Source: Streptomyces sp. NBC_00459 (GTDB lineage: Bacteria; Actinomycetota; Actinomycetes; Streptomycetales; Streptomycetaceae). From it: a stretch of DNA of 64,000 nucleotides. The notes under the pieces were generated by a model, which was not told the DNA's origin, searched no databases, and was given only the letters and a program-made list of their open reading frames with translations. The position numbers and the translations under genes are program-made. The number at the start of each line of letters is the position of its first letter. Within the stretch, counting starts at the first letter, position 1. Location of the stretch: positions 6,758,001-6,822,000 of the forward strand of contig NZ_CP107903.1 of the NCBI RefSeq assembly GCF_036013955.1, in the 5' to 3' direction. This document shows positions 31,864-40,652 of the stretch, one piece after another.

Positions 31864-31889
31864 GGAATATCCAACCCCCGCCCCCGGTT
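31864..31889 (+). promoter_or_regulatory. SigR-type promoter of rpmE
   Basis: GGAAT (31864-31868), exactly 18 bp, then GTT (31887-31889) matches the SigR (thiol-oxidative stress) consensus GGAAT-N18-GTT. It lies about 105 bp before rpmE, which is a known SigR target in S. coelicolor. Confidence 0.8.
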
Positions 31890-31993
31890 TTGGGGGATGC
31901 GCCCAGTCCTGGCAGACTGGTACGTCGGCCCCGGTTCACGCACCCGCATCCCGCGGAGGCGACCCGGAGCCCTCCCGAAACTAGGAGAACCCC

Positions 31994-32218
31994 TTGAAGC
32001 GCGAAGTCCACCCCGAGTACGTCGAGACGCAGGTCAGCTGCACCTGTGGCGCGTCGTTCACCACCCGCAGCACGATCACGAGCGGCAACATCCGCGCCGA
32101 GGTCTGCTCCGAGTGCCACCCGTTCTACACGGGCAAGCAGAAGATCCTCGACACCGGTGGCCGCGTGGCCCGCTTCGAGGCCCGCTTCGGCAAGGCCGCT
32201 GCCGGCTCCAAGAAGTAG
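31994..32218 (+). CDS. rpmE: Ribosomal protein L31 (zinc-binding form)
   Basis: A 74-residue large-subunit protein. VSCTCGASF and VCSECHPFYTGKQK supply the zinc-binding cysteines of the C+ type, which can release zinc under oxidative stress or zinc starvation. The start follows AGGAGAA. A SigR-type promoter precedes it and a T-tailed terminator follows. Confidence 0.97.
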   Translation: MKREVHPEYVETQVSCTCGASFTTRSTITSGNIRAEVCSECHPFYTGKQKILDTGGRVARFEARFGKAAAGSKK

Positions 32219-32229
32219 CGAGGCACCAG

Positions 32230-32276
32230 CGCCGGTCCATGGACGCCCCCCGGGGCGTACCTGGACCGGCGTTTTT
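32230..32276 (+). terminator. T-tailed terminator after rpmE
   Basis: CGCCGGTCCA (32230-32239) pairs with TGGACCGGCG (32262-32271). An inner CCCC/GGGG extension and TTTTT at 32272-32276 complete the best intrinsic terminator in the window. Confidence 0.92.
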
Positions 32277-32321
32277 GGTCGTCCGCCTTCCCCCACGCAC
32301 CACACGTTTTCAGGAGCCACC

Positions 32322-33398
32322 ATGTTCGAGGCCGTCGAGGATCTGCTCACCGAGCACGCCGACCTGGAGAAGAAGCTCGCCGACCCGTCGGTCCACGCCG
32401 ACCAGGCCAACGCGCGCAAGCTCAACAAGCGCTACGCCGAGCTGACCCCGATCGTCACGACGTACCGCTCCTGGAAGCAGACCGGGGACGACATCGGCAC
32501 GGCGAAGGAGTTCGCCGTCGACGACCCCGACTTCGCCGCCGAGGTCAAGGAACTGGAGAAGCAGCGCGAGGAGCTCACCGAGAAGCTGCGCCTGCTGCTC
32601 GTTCCGCGTGACCCCAACGACGACAAGGACGTCATCCTGGAGGTCAAGGCCGGCGCGGGCGGCGACGAGTCCGCCCTGTTCGCCGGGGACCTCCTGCGCA
32701 TGTACCTCCGGTACGCCGAGCGCGTCGGCTGGAAGACCGAGATCATCGACGCCACCGAGTCCGAGCTGGGCGGCTACAAGGACGTCCAGGTCGCCGTGAA
32801 GACCAAGGGCGGCCAGGGTGCCACCGAGCCCGGCCAGGGCGTCTGGGCCCGTCTGAAGTACGAGGGCGGGGTGCATCGCGTACAGCGCGTGCCCGCGACC
32901 GAGTCCCAGGGCCGGATCCACACCTCCGCGGCCGGTGTCCTGGTCACCCCCGAGGCGGAGGAGGTCGACGTGGAGATCAACCCCAACGACCTCCGTATCG
33001 ACGTGTACCGCTCCTCCGGTCCCGGCGGCCAGTCCGTCAACACGACCGACTCCGCGGTGCGCATCACGCACATTCCCACCGGAGTCGTCGCCTCCTGCCA
33101 GAACGAGAAGAGCCAGCTGCAGAACAAGGAGCAGGCGATGCGTATCCTGCGCTCCAGGCTCCTTGCGGCAGCCGTGGAGGAAGCGGAGAAGGAGGCCGCC
33201 GACGCCCGCCGCAGCCAGGTCCGCACCGTCGACCGCTCCGAGAAGATCCGTACGTACAACTTCCCGGAGAATCGCCTCTCGGACCACCGCGTCGGCTTCA
33301 AGGCGTACAACCTCGACCAGGTGCTGGACGGCGACCTCGACGCCGTCATCCAGGCCTGTGTCGACGCGGACTCCGCAGCGAAGCTCGCGGCAGCGTAA
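32322..33398 (+). CDS. prfA: Peptide chain release factor 1
   Basis: A 358-residue factor releasing peptides at UAG and UAA. The stop-codon-reading tripeptide region is VPATESQGRIHTSAAG (P-A-T type). The catalytic GGQ is at residues 235-237 in SSGPGGQSVNTTDSA. The start ATG 32322 follows AGGAG. Normal length; it is followed by its own modifying enzyme prmC. Confidence 0.97.
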   Translation: MFEAVEDLLTEHADLEKKLADPSVHADQANARKLNKRYAELTPIVTTYRSWKQTGDDIGTAKEFAVDDPDFAAEVKELEKQREELTEKLRLLLVPRDPNDDKDVILEVKAGAGGDESALFAGDLLRMYLRYAERVGWKTEIIDATESELGGYKDVQVAVKTKGGQGATEPGQGVWARLKYEGGVHRVQRVPATESQGRIHTSAAGVLVTPEAEEVDVEINPNDLRIDVYRSSGPGGQSVNTTDSAVRITHIPTGVVASCQNEKSQLQNKEQAMRILRSRLLAAAVEEAEKEAADARRSQVRTVDRSEKIRTYNFPENRLSDHRVGFKAYNLDQVLDGDLDAVIQACVDADSAAKLAAA

Positions 33399-33443
33399 GC
33401 CCCGTACGAGCCCCGTACGAGTGACGAGTACCGGAGGACCAGC

Positions 33444-34325
33444 GTGCAGCAGAACATTGGGGGACGGCCCCCGAGCCCCCGCAGCTTGCTGCTCGCGGAG
33501 GTGGCCCAGGCCACCCAGCGGCTGGCCGACGCGGGCGTGCCCTCGCCGCGCAACGACGCGGAGGAGCTCGCCGCGTTCGTGCACGGCGTGAAGCGCGGCA
33601 CGCTGCACACCGTCAAGGACATCGACTTCGACGCCCGTTACTGGGAGGTCATCGCCCGCCGCGAGGCCCGTGAGCCGCTCCAGCACATCACCGGGCGCGC
33701 CTTCTTCCGCTACCTGGAACTCCAGGTCGGGCCGGGCGTGTTCGTGCCGCGCCCCGAGACCGAGTCGGTCGTCGGCTGGGCCATAGACGCCGTCCGCGCG
33801 ATGGACGTCGTCGAGCCGCTCATCGTCGACCTGTGCACCGGTTCCGGCGCCATCGCGCTCGCCCTCGCCCAGGAGGTCCCGCGCTCCCGGGTGCACGCCG
33901 TGGAGCTGTCCGAGGACGCCCTGGCGTGGACCCGCAAGAACATGGAGGGGTCCAGGGTCGACCTGCGGCAGGGCAACGCCCTGGACGCCTTCCAGGACCT
34001 CGACGGCCAGGTCGACCTGGTCATCTCCAACCCGCCGTACATCCCGCTCACGGAGTGGGAGTACGTCGCCCCGGAGGCCCGGGACCACGATCCCGAGCTC
34101 GCCCTGTTCTCGGGCGAGGACGGCCTCGACCTCATCCGGGGCCTGGAACGCACCGCACACCGTCTGCTGCGCCCCGGCGGCGTCGTCGTCGTCGAGCACG
34201 CGGACACCCAGGGCGGCCAGGTGCCGTGGATCTTCACCGAGGAACGGGGCTGGGCCGACGCGGCCGACCACCCGGACCTCAACAACCGCCCGCGCTTCGC
34301 GACCGCCCGCAGGGCCACGCCGTGA
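33444..34325 (+). CDS. prmC: Release factor glutamine methyltransferase PrmC
   Basis: A 293-residue SAM enzyme that methylates the GGQ glutamine of release factors. It has an N-terminal helical docking domain (LLLAEVAQATQRLADAGVPS) and then the Rossmann core with PRPETESVVGW, VDLCTGSGAIALALA and the signature NPPY in ISNPPYIPL. The first 12 residues (MQQNIGGRPPSP) are a variable extension. It overlaps the next small frame by its stop (GTGA). Confidence 0.95.
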   Translation: MQQNIGGRPPSPRSLLLAEVAQATQRLADAGVPSPRNDAEELAAFVHGVKRGTLHTVKDIDFDARYWEVIARREAREPLQHITGRAFFRYLELQVGPGVFVPRPETESVVGWAIDAVRAMDVVEPLIVDLCTGSGAIALALAQEVPRSRVHAVELSEDALAWTRKNMEGSRVDLRQGNALDAFQDLDGQVDLVISNPPYIPLTEWEYVAPEARDHDPELALFSGEDGLDLIRGLERTAHRLLRPGGVVVVEHADTQGGQVPWIFTEERGWADAADHPDLNNRPRFATARRATP

Positions 34326-34378
34326 GCATCACCCAGACTCTCTACCCCCAGCAGTACGTGTACGAGGAGGCCCGCTAA
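34322..34378 (+). CDS. Possible 18-residue peptide between prmC and tsaC
   Basis: GTG 34322 overlaps the prmC stop and the frame VSITQTLYPQQYVYEEAR ends at TAA directly before the ATG of the next gene. It fills the gap exactly and could couple translation from prmC to tsaC. Codon use cannot be judged over such a length; it may be chance. Confidence 0.35.
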   Translation: MSITQTLYPQQYVYEEAR

Positions 34379-35026
34379 ATGGCTCGGCGATACGACACCA
34401 ACGACGCGACCGACCGCACGACCGGTCTGCGCGAGGCCGCGTCCGCCGTCCGCCGCGGCGAGCTGGTGGTCCTCCCGACCGACACCGTGTACGGCATCGG
34501 TGCCGACGCGTTCTCCTCCGAGGCTGTCAACGACCTGCTGGAGGCCAAGGGCCGCGGCCGTGGCATGCCCACGCCCGTCCTGATCGGTTCCCCGAACACC
34601 CTGCACGGCCTCGTCACGGACTTCTCCGAGATGGCCTGGGAGCTCGTCGACGCCTTCTGGCCCGGCGCCCTCACGCTCGTCGCCAAGCACCAGCCGTCGC
34701 TCCAGTGGGACCTGGGGGACACCCGCGGCACGGTCGCCGTACGCATGCCGCTGCACCCGGTGGCCATCGAGCTGCTGACCGAGGTCGGCCCCATGGCCGT
34801 CTCCTCAGCCAACCTGACGGGCCACCCGTCCCCCGAGGACTGCGACGCCGCCCAGGAGATGCTCGGCGACTCCGTCTCCGTCTACCTGGACGGCGGCCCC
34901 ACGCCCGGAATCGTCCCGTCGTCGATCGTCGACGTCACGGGCAAGGTGCCGGTCCTGCTGCGCGCGGGCGCACTGTCGGCCGAAGAGCTGCGCAAGGTGG
35001 TCCCCGACCTTGAGGTGGCGAATTGA
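34379..35026 (+). CDS. tsaC: L-threonylcarbamoyladenylate synthase (Sua5/YrdC/TsaC)
   Basis: A 215-residue enzyme making threonylcarbamoyl-AMP for t6A37 tRNA modification. It shows the basic-pocket motifs ELVVLPTDTVYGIGADA, KGRGRGMPTPVLIG, FWPGALTLV and SSANLTGHPSP. It is the YrdC domain alone, without the Sua5 C-terminal domain. GAGGAGG lies before the start. Its stop overlaps the TTG start of the next gene. Confidence 0.93.
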   Translation: MARRYDTNDATDRTTGLREAASAVRRGELVVLPTDTVYGIGADAFSSEAVNDLLEAKGRGRGMPTPVLIGSPNTLHGLVTDFSEMAWELVDAFWPGALTLVAKHQPSLQWDLGDTRGTVAVRMPLHPVAIELLTEVGPMAVSSANLTGHPSPEDCDAAQEMLGDSVSVYLDGGPTPGIVPSSIVDVTGKVPVLLRAGALSAEELRKVVPDLEVAN

Positions 35027-35703
35027 CTGCCCCTGACGCGGGGCGTGGCATAGGCACGCGTACGGGGGTCACGGGGGCTCAGCACTGGAACGGGGCCTCG
35101 CGGGACGCCTTCCGCATCCTCTATGTCAGCACCGGCAACGTCTGCCGCTCACCGATCACCGAGCGGCTGACCAGGCATGCCCTCGCCTCCCGGCTCGGCG
35201 ACCCGCTGTGGGGCGGCCTCATCGTGGAGAGCGCCGGTACGTGGGGCCACGAGGGCGCGCCCATGGAGGCCAACGCGGAGGCGGTCCTCGCGGAGTTCGG
35301 CGCGGACCCTTCCGGCTTCACGGGGCGCGAGCTGCTCGACGAGCACGTGATCCGGGCCGACCTGGTACTGACGGCCACGCGGGACCACCGCGCGCAGGTC
35401 ATCTCCATGGGCCACTCGGCGGGCCTGCGCACCTTCACGCTGAAGGAGTTCACCCGCCTGGTGAAGGCGATAGACCCGGCGACCCTGCCCCCGCTGGACG
35501 ACGGCATGATCGAACGGGCGCGCGCCCTGGTCCGCGCCGCGGCAGCTCTACGCGGGTGGCTCCTGGCGCCCACCGCGGAGGCGGACGAGGTGTACGACCC
35601 GTACGGGGCGCCCCTGACGTTCTTCCGGTCGATCGGGGACGAGATACAGCAGGCGCTGGACCCGGTGGTGACGGCTTTGACAGGAGTCGCCGCGCGTACG
35701 TAG
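35023..35703 (+). CDS. Low-molecular-weight phosphatase-like protein with Cys-to-Ser change
   Basis: A 226-residue protein starting at TTG 35023, overlapping the previous stop. From residue 30 it follows the LMW tyrosine phosphatase fold: FRILYVSTGNVCRSPITERL, SAGTWGHEG, DLVLTATRDHRAQV and a C-terminal YDPYG that supplies the usual acid Asp. In place of the nucleophilic cysteine of C-x5-R there is S36 (S-T-G-N-V-C-R), so the P-loop is present but the canonical catalysis is unlikely. It could be a binding pseudophosphatase. The N-terminal 28 residues are a Gly-rich extension. Confidence 0.85.
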   Translation: MTAPDAGRGIGTRTGVTGAQHWNGASRDAFRILYVSTGNVCRSPITERLTRHALASRLGDPLWGGLIVESAGTWGHEGAPMEANAEAVLAEFGADPSGFTGRELLDEHVIRADLVLTATRDHRAQVISMGHSAGLRTFTLKEFTRLVKAIDPATLPPLDDGMIERARALVRAAAALRGWLLAPTAEADEVYDPYGAPLTFFRSIGDEIQQALDPVVTALTGVAART

Positions 35704-35784
35704 GCGGTTCGCGGGTGTACCGGGCGCACCCGCTCTCCCAGGCCTACATTGGACGTACGTCACCGTCGACGCCCGGAGTCCACC

Positions 35785-37038
35785 ATGTCGGTCACGCGTG
35801 CCCTTGAGGGCGATCTCGCTGTGGATGTGCTGCGCCGGCAGGACCCCGAGCTGGCCGAGGTGCTGCTCGGGGAGGCCGAACGGCAGTCGACGACGCTCCA
35901 GCTGATCGCCGCCGAGAACTTCACCTCGCCCGCCGTGCTGGCCGCGCTCGGCTCGCCGCTGGCCAACAAGTACGCCGAGGGCTATCCCGGCGCCCGGCAC
36001 CACGGCGGCTGCGAGATCGTCGACGTCGCCGAGCGCCTCGCCGTGGAACGCGCCAGGGCGCTCTTCGGCGCCGAACACGCCAACGTCCAGTCCCACTCCG
36101 GGTCTTCGGCCGTTCTGGCCGCCTACGCCGCCCTCCTGCGCCCCGGTGACACCGTCCTGGCCCTCGGGCTGCCCTACGGCGGCCATCTCACGCACGGGTC
36201 GCCGGCCAACTTCTCCGGGCGCTGGTTCGACTTCGTCCCCTACGGGGTGGACGCGGAGAGCGGGCTCATCGACCACGAGCAGGTGCGCACCCTCGCCCGT
36301 GCGCATCGGCCCAAAGCCATCGTCTGCGGGTCCATCGCCTACCCCCGGCACATCGACTACGCCGCCTTCCGCGAGATCGCCGACGAGACGGGCGCCTACC
36401 TCATCGCCGACGCCGCCCACCCCATCGGGCTCGTCGCCGGGGGAGCGGCGCCCAGTCCCGTGCCGTACGCCGACATCGTCTGCGCGACCACCCACAAGGT
36501 GCTGCGCGGACCGCGCGGCGGGATGCTGCTGTGCGGTGCCGAGCTCGCAGAACGGGTCGACCGGGCGGTTTTCCCGTTCACCCAGGGGGGCGCGCAGATG
36601 CACACGATCGCCGCCAAGGCCGTCGCCTTCGGCGAGGCGGCGACCCCGGCCTTCACGGCGTACGCCCATCGGGTGGTCGCCAACGCCCGGGTGCTCGCGG
36701 CGGGGCTGGCCGCCGAGGGGTTCGTGGTGACGACAGGAGGGACGGACACGCACCTGATCACGGTCGACCCGGCGCCCCTGGGAGTGGACGGACGTACCGC
36801 GCGAGGCCTGCTTTCAGCCGCAGGAGTGGTTCTGGACTGCTGTCCGCTGCCCCACGGAGAGGCGCGCGGGCTGCGGCTCGGAACGGCCGCGCTGACCACC
36901 CAGGGGATGGGAGAGGCCGAGATGGCGCGGATCGCCGTGCTGCTGGCGGGCCTGCTGCGTGGGGCTGCCGAGAGCGGTGGGGTGCGTGAAGAAGTGCGGG
37001 AGCTGGCCGGTAGATTTCCGCCGTATCCCGGGCGATGA
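35785..37038 (+). CDS. glyA: Serine hydroxymethyltransferase
   Basis: A 417-residue PLP enzyme interconverting serine and glycine with tetrahydrofolate. ATG 35785 (MSVTRALEGD) is chosen. Motifs: LQLIAAENFTSPAVLAALGS, NKYAEGYPGARHHGGCEIVD, NVQSHSGSSAVLAAYAALL, and PLP lysine K238 in CATTHKVLRGPRGG. Streptomycetes often have more than one copy; this one may be the secondary glyA. It is monocistronic or loosely linked to the phosphatase-like gene 80 bp upstream. Confidence 0.94.
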   Translation: MSVTRALEGDLAVDVLRRQDPELAEVLLGEAERQSTTLQLIAAENFTSPAVLAALGSPLANKYAEGYPGARHHGGCEIVDVAERLAVERARALFGAEHANVQSHSGSSAVLAAYAALLRPGDTVLALGLPYGGHLTHGSPANFSGRWFDFVPYGVDAESGLIDHEQVRTLARAHRPKAIVCGSIAYPRHIDYAAFREIADETGAYLIADAAHPIGLVAGGAAPSPVPYADIVCATTHKVLRGPRGGMLLCGAELAERVDRAVFPFTQGGAQMHTIAAKAVAFGEAATPAFTAYAHRVVANARVLAAGLAAEGFVVTTGGTDTHLITVDPAPLGVDGRTARGLLSAAGVVLDCCPLPHGEARGLRLGTAALTTQGMGEAEMARIAVLLAGLLRGAAESGGVREEVRELAGRFPPYPGR

Positions 37039-37165
37039 GGGGTAGTCGTCAACTCGTGCACAGGCGCACGTGCAACCATCGTCGATACCCGGAAGTCCCT
37101 ATCCCTATGCGTCCCTCGCTAGGGTGTGGGACCTGGGATGGCCAGCGAGACCTGTGGGGAAGCCT

Positions 37166-38515
37166 GTGCGTGAATACCTGCTGACGCTCTGCATCACGGC
37201 CGCGGTGACGTATCTGCTGACCGGGCCGGTACGGAAGTTCGCGATCGTGGCCGGAGCGATGCCGGAGATCAGGGCCCGTGACGTGCACCGGGAACCCACT
37301 CCGCGGCTCGGCGGGATCGCGATGTTCTTCGGGCTGTGCGCCGGACTGCTGGTCGCCGACCACCTCACCAACCTCCACGAGGTCTTCAAGAACTCGAACG
37401 AGCCGAGGGCGCTGCTCTCCGGCGCCGCGCTGATCTGGCTGATCGGCGTCCTGGACGACAAGTTCGAGATCGACGCCCTGATCAAGCTGGGCGGCCAGAT
37501 GATCGCCGCCGGCGTCATGGTCATGCAGGGTCTGACGATCCTGTGGCTGCCGATCCCGTCCGTGGGCAACGTCGCGCTGACCCAGTGGCAGGGCACCCTG
37601 CTCACGGTGGCGCTGGTCGTCATCACCATCAACGCGGTCAACTTCGTCGACGGCCTGGACGGCCTCGCGGCCGGCATGGTGTGCATCGCGTCGGCGGCGT
37701 TCTTCCTCTACGCCTACCGGGTCTGGGTCTCCTACGGCATCGAGGCCGCCGCCCCGGCCACCCTGTTCTCGGTGATCCTGATGGGCATGTGCCTCGGCTT
37801 CCTGCCGCACAACATGCATCCCGCCCGGATCTTCATGGGCGACTCCGGGTCGATGCTCATCGGGCTGGTGCTGGCCGCCGGCGCGATCTCCATCACCGGG
37901 CAGATCGACCCCGACGCGATGAACCTGTTCTCCGGGTCCGAGCGCAACACCGTGCACCAGATGGTGCCGGTCTACATCCCGCTGCTGATGCCGCTCACCA
38001 TCATCGCGATCCCGGCCGCCGACCTGGTGCTGGCCATCGTGCGGCGCACCTGGCGCGGACAGTCGCCGTTCGCGGCCGACCGGGGGCATCTGCACCACCG
38101 GCTGCTGGAGGTCGGGCACTCGCACAGCAGGGCCGTCCTGATCATGTACTTCTGGTCGGCGCTCATCGGCTTCGGCGCTCTGTCCTACTCGGTCAACAAC
38201 GCGTCCATGTGGATCGTCCTCAGTGTGGTGGCACTGAGCGCGATCGGACTCGTACTCCTGCTGCTGCCCCGCTTCACGCCGCGCGCCCCGCGCTGGGCCG
38301 AGCGGTTCGTGCCGCCGCGCTACCGGCGCGGCCGTACGACGGAGGAGGCCGCGGCGACGGCGCCCGCCGCCTCGGTGCCGGCCACGGCCGACGAGGAGGC
38401 CGCTCCGGAACACCGTGCTCCCGTGCGGGCCGGCGTCTCGGGAGTCAACGGGGCGACGGCGATCGGCCCCCGTTCGCGGCTTCTTGACCGGCGTAAAGCC
38501 GGGTCGTCGCGCTGA
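37166..38515 (+). CDS. WecA/MraY-family undecaprenyl-phosphate sugar-1-P transferase
   Basis: A 449-residue polytopic enzyme that loads UDP-sugar phosphate onto the lipid carrier to start cell-wall polymer synthesis. GTG 37166 (VREYLLTLC) is preceded by GGGGA. About eleven membrane helices. Catalytic loops are TPRLGGIAMF, GVLDDKFEID, NFVDGLDGLAAG and the MGDSGSMLIG magnesium-binding region, with RGHLHHRLL near the end. The soluble C-terminal tail of 75 residues is Ala/Pro-rich. The LCP protein encoded earlier could use its products. Confidence 0.93.
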   Translation: MREYLLTLCITAAVTYLLTGPVRKFAIVAGAMPEIRARDVHREPTPRLGGIAMFFGLCAGLLVADHLTNLHEVFKNSNEPRALLSGAALIWLIGVLDDKFEIDALIKLGGQMIAAGVMVMQGLTILWLPIPSVGNVALTQWQGTLLTVALVVITINAVNFVDGLDGLAAGMVCIASAAFFLYAYRVWVSYGIEAAAPATLFSVILMGMCLGFLPHNMHPARIFMGDSGSMLIGLVLAAGAISITGQIDPDAMNLFSGSERNTVHQMVPVYIPLLMPLTIIAIPAADLVLAIVRRTWRGQSPFAADRGHLHHRLLEVGHSHSRAVLIMYFWSALIGFGALSYSVNNASMWIVLSVVALSAIGLVLLLLPRFTPRAPRWAERFVPPRYRRGRTTEEAAATAPAASVPATADEEAAPEHRAPVRAGVSGVNGATAIGPRSRLLDRRKAGSSR

Positions 38516-38823
38516 CGCAAGGTAAGAATCTGACTAAGGCTTTGCTTGAAACAGAGGGAGCGCGGAGAGGCTAAAGCGCCCCAATACCAGACAAGTCGGC
38601 GCGGATTCTGCACAGGTGGGCAGGTTCACTCTCATGTGTGACACCGAGCACACCATCCAGGTAAAGACCTCATCAAATAGTTTGTGATACGGTTCACGAG
38701 AACCCCGGACAGAGCCGAAGGACCGCAGTGCGACGGTCCATTGGCGCGAGTTTCTCTGCTCGACCCGGGGACTACGCTCGTCCATGACGACACCTGCCCC
38801 CCTGTGAAAGCGGAGTTGCCGCC
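38516..38823 (+). promoter_or_regulatory. Upstream region of the atp operon
   Basis: A gene-free stretch of 308 bp. A less GC-rich patch (ATCAAATAGTTTGTGATACG near 38669-38688) is the most promoter-like part. A small hairpin GGACCG/CGGTCC follows at about 38720-38739. No recognisable regulator site. Confidence 0.45.
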
Positions 38824-39261
38824 ATGCCGTCCAATGACGCCCGGATCCTGCTTCAAGCCGCTGTGCCCACAGCTGCCGTCGGTGCGCTTGCCGCCGTCGT
38901 CAGCGCTGTGGTCGCGGGTGTCGAAGGAGCGATCGGGGCGGTCGTCGCGACGCTGATCGTGATTCTTTTCATGGGTATCGGGCTTTACGTTCTGCAGCGC
39001 ACTGCCAAAACGCTTCCGCATCTGTTCCAGGCAATGGGACTGATGCTGTACGCGGCCCAAATTCTTCTGCTGTTCATCTTTGTCTCGGCGTTCAAGAACA
39101 CGACGCTGTTCAACCCCAGGGCTTTCGCGCTCACGCTGCTCGCAGGCACGCTCGCCTGGATCGCGGCGCAGGCGCGGGCCCACATGAAGGCGAAGATCCT
39201 CTATGTCGAGCCCGACTCCACGGTGGGGGACAGGCCCGAGAAGACGGGGCACTCCTCGTGA
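38824..39261 (+). CDS. atpI: ATP synthase protein I
   Basis: A 145-residue membrane protein with four helices (VGALAAVVSAVVAGVEGAIG, VVATLIVILFMGIGLYV, AMGLMLYAAQILLLFIFVSA, AFALTLLAGTLAWIAA). It helps to assemble the c-ring. It is the first gene of the atp cluster, and its position before atpB is the standard order. Sequence conservation in this family is low; the assignment rests mainly on topology and context. Confidence 0.85.
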   Translation: MPSNDARILLQAAVPTAAVGALAAVVSAVVAGVEGAIGAVVATLIVILFMGIGLYVLQRTAKTLPHLFQAMGLMLYAAQILLLFIFVSAFKNTTLFNPRAFALTLLAGTLAWIAAQARAHMKAKILYVEPDSTVGDRPEKTGHSS

Positions 39262-39486
39262 GAGGTAGGGCCGGGATAAGCGGGTGTGAGAGATCCTGCT
39301 ATCGTCCGGTGCCAACTGCGGCATCGCGGGCGCGGGCATCTGAGCTGACGCCTGCTCAATCGCGAGGCTTGATGCCCCACAGCCGCCCCCACATCCGTTT
39401 CACCAGTCCAGTGCCGAACCGCGGCTGCGCGCCGCGCCGACACAACGAGGTTGCCGTACCCATGCGTCACGCCGAAGGAGCCCGTG

Positions 39487-40305
39487 GTGAGTGCTGACCA
39501 GACCCAGCTCGCCTTTGACTGGAGCTGTCGGATCATGTCCGACAACGGCTGTGGCTTCCCGGCTCCGGGCCTGCACTCGTTCCTCTTCAAGCCGATCGCC
39601 ACGGTCGGCGGGTTCGAGTTCAACAAGGTGATGCTCCTCGCGATCGTCACCAGCCTCCTGGTCGTCACCTTCTTCACGCTTGCCTTCGGCAAGGCGAAGG
39701 TGGTCCCGGGCAAGCTGCAGATGATCGGCGAGGCCGGCTACGACTTCGTACGCCGCGGCATCGTCTACGAGACCATCGGTAAGAAGGAGGGCGAGAAGTT
39801 CGTCCCCTTCATGGTCTCGCTGTTCTTCTTCATCTGGATCATGAACATCTGGTCCGTGATCCCGCTGGCACAGTTCCCGGTGTCCTCGGTCATCGCCTAC
39901 CCGATGGTGCTGGCCGCCATCGTCTACCTGGTGTGGGTCTCGCTGACCTTCAAGAGGCACGGCTTCGTCGGCTTCTTCAAGAACATCACCGGCTACGACA
40001 AGTCGCTCGGCCCGGTGCTGCCGCTCGTGATGGTCATCGAGTTCTTCTCGAACCTGCTGGTCAGGCCGTTCACGCACGCAGTGCGACTCTTCGCCAACAT
40101 GTTCGCCGGCCACCTGATGCTGGTCATGTTCACGGTCGCCTCCTGGTACCTGCTCAACAGCTGGATGGTGCCGGCCGCCGGTGTCTCCTTCGTGATGGCC
40201 GTGGTCATGATCGGCTTCGAGCTCTTCGTTCAGGCCGTCCAGGCATACGTCTTCGTGCTGCTGGCCTGCACCTACGTTCAGGGCGCTCTCGCAGAGCACC
40301 ACTGA
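39487..40305 (+). CDS. atpB: ATP synthase F0 subunit a
   Basis: A 272-residue proton-channel subunit. The start GTG 39487 lies 6 nt after AAGGAG; GTG 39484 is adjacent. The last third carries the conserved LLVRPFTHAVRLFANMFAGH, with the essential arginine of RLFANM, and ELFVQAVQAYVFVLLACTYV. Five to six membrane helices. It partners with AtpE for proton translocation. Confidence 0.96.
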   Translation: MSADQTQLAFDWSCRIMSDNGCGFPAPGLHSFLFKPIATVGGFEFNKVMLLAIVTSLLVVTFFTLAFGKAKVVPGKLQMIGEAGYDFVRRGIVYETIGKKEGEKFVPFMVSLFFFIWIMNIWSVIPLAQFPVSSVIAYPMVLAAIVYLVWVSLTFKRHGFVGFFKNITGYDKSLGPVLPLVMVIEFFSNLLVRPFTHAVRLFANMFAGHLMLVMFTVASWYLLNSWMVPAAGVSFVMAVVMIGFELFVQAVQAYVFVLLACTYVQGALAEHH

Positions 40306-40377
40306 GCAGATCCCCCTCAGCCCCAGAACGTCCGGTGGCCAACCCCCACCGGTCCTGAAAGAGAAGGAAGAATCAGC

Positions 40378-40608
40378 ATGGCTGCCCTTGAGACCCTCGC
40401 CGCTGTCGAAGGCAACATCGGTTCCATCGGTTACGGCCTCGCCGCGATCGGCCCCGGCGTCGGCGTCGGCATCATCTTCGGCAACGGCACCCAGGCGCTG
40501 GCCCGCCAGCCCGAAGCGGCCGGTCTGATCCGTGCCAACCAGATCCTCGGTTTCGCGTTCTGTGAGGCGCTCGCCCTCATCGGCATCGTCATGCCGTTCG
40601 TCTACTAG
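40378..40608 (+). CDS. atpE: ATP synthase F0 subunit c
   Basis: A 76-residue hairpin of two membrane helices that forms the rotor ring. Glycine-rich helix 1 is GPGVGVGIIFGNG; the polar loop is RQPEA (43-47), which contacts gamma and epsilon. The proton-binding carboxylate is E63 in FAFCEALALIG. The start has GAGAAGGAAG upstream. Confidence 0.97.
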   Translation: MAALETLAAVEGNIGSIGYGLAAIGPGVGVGIIFGNGTQALARQPEAAGLIRANQILGFAFCEALALIGIVMPFVY

Positions 40609-40652
40609 ACCGACGTATCGACGATCGAAACCTTTCAAGGAAAGGCACTGAT

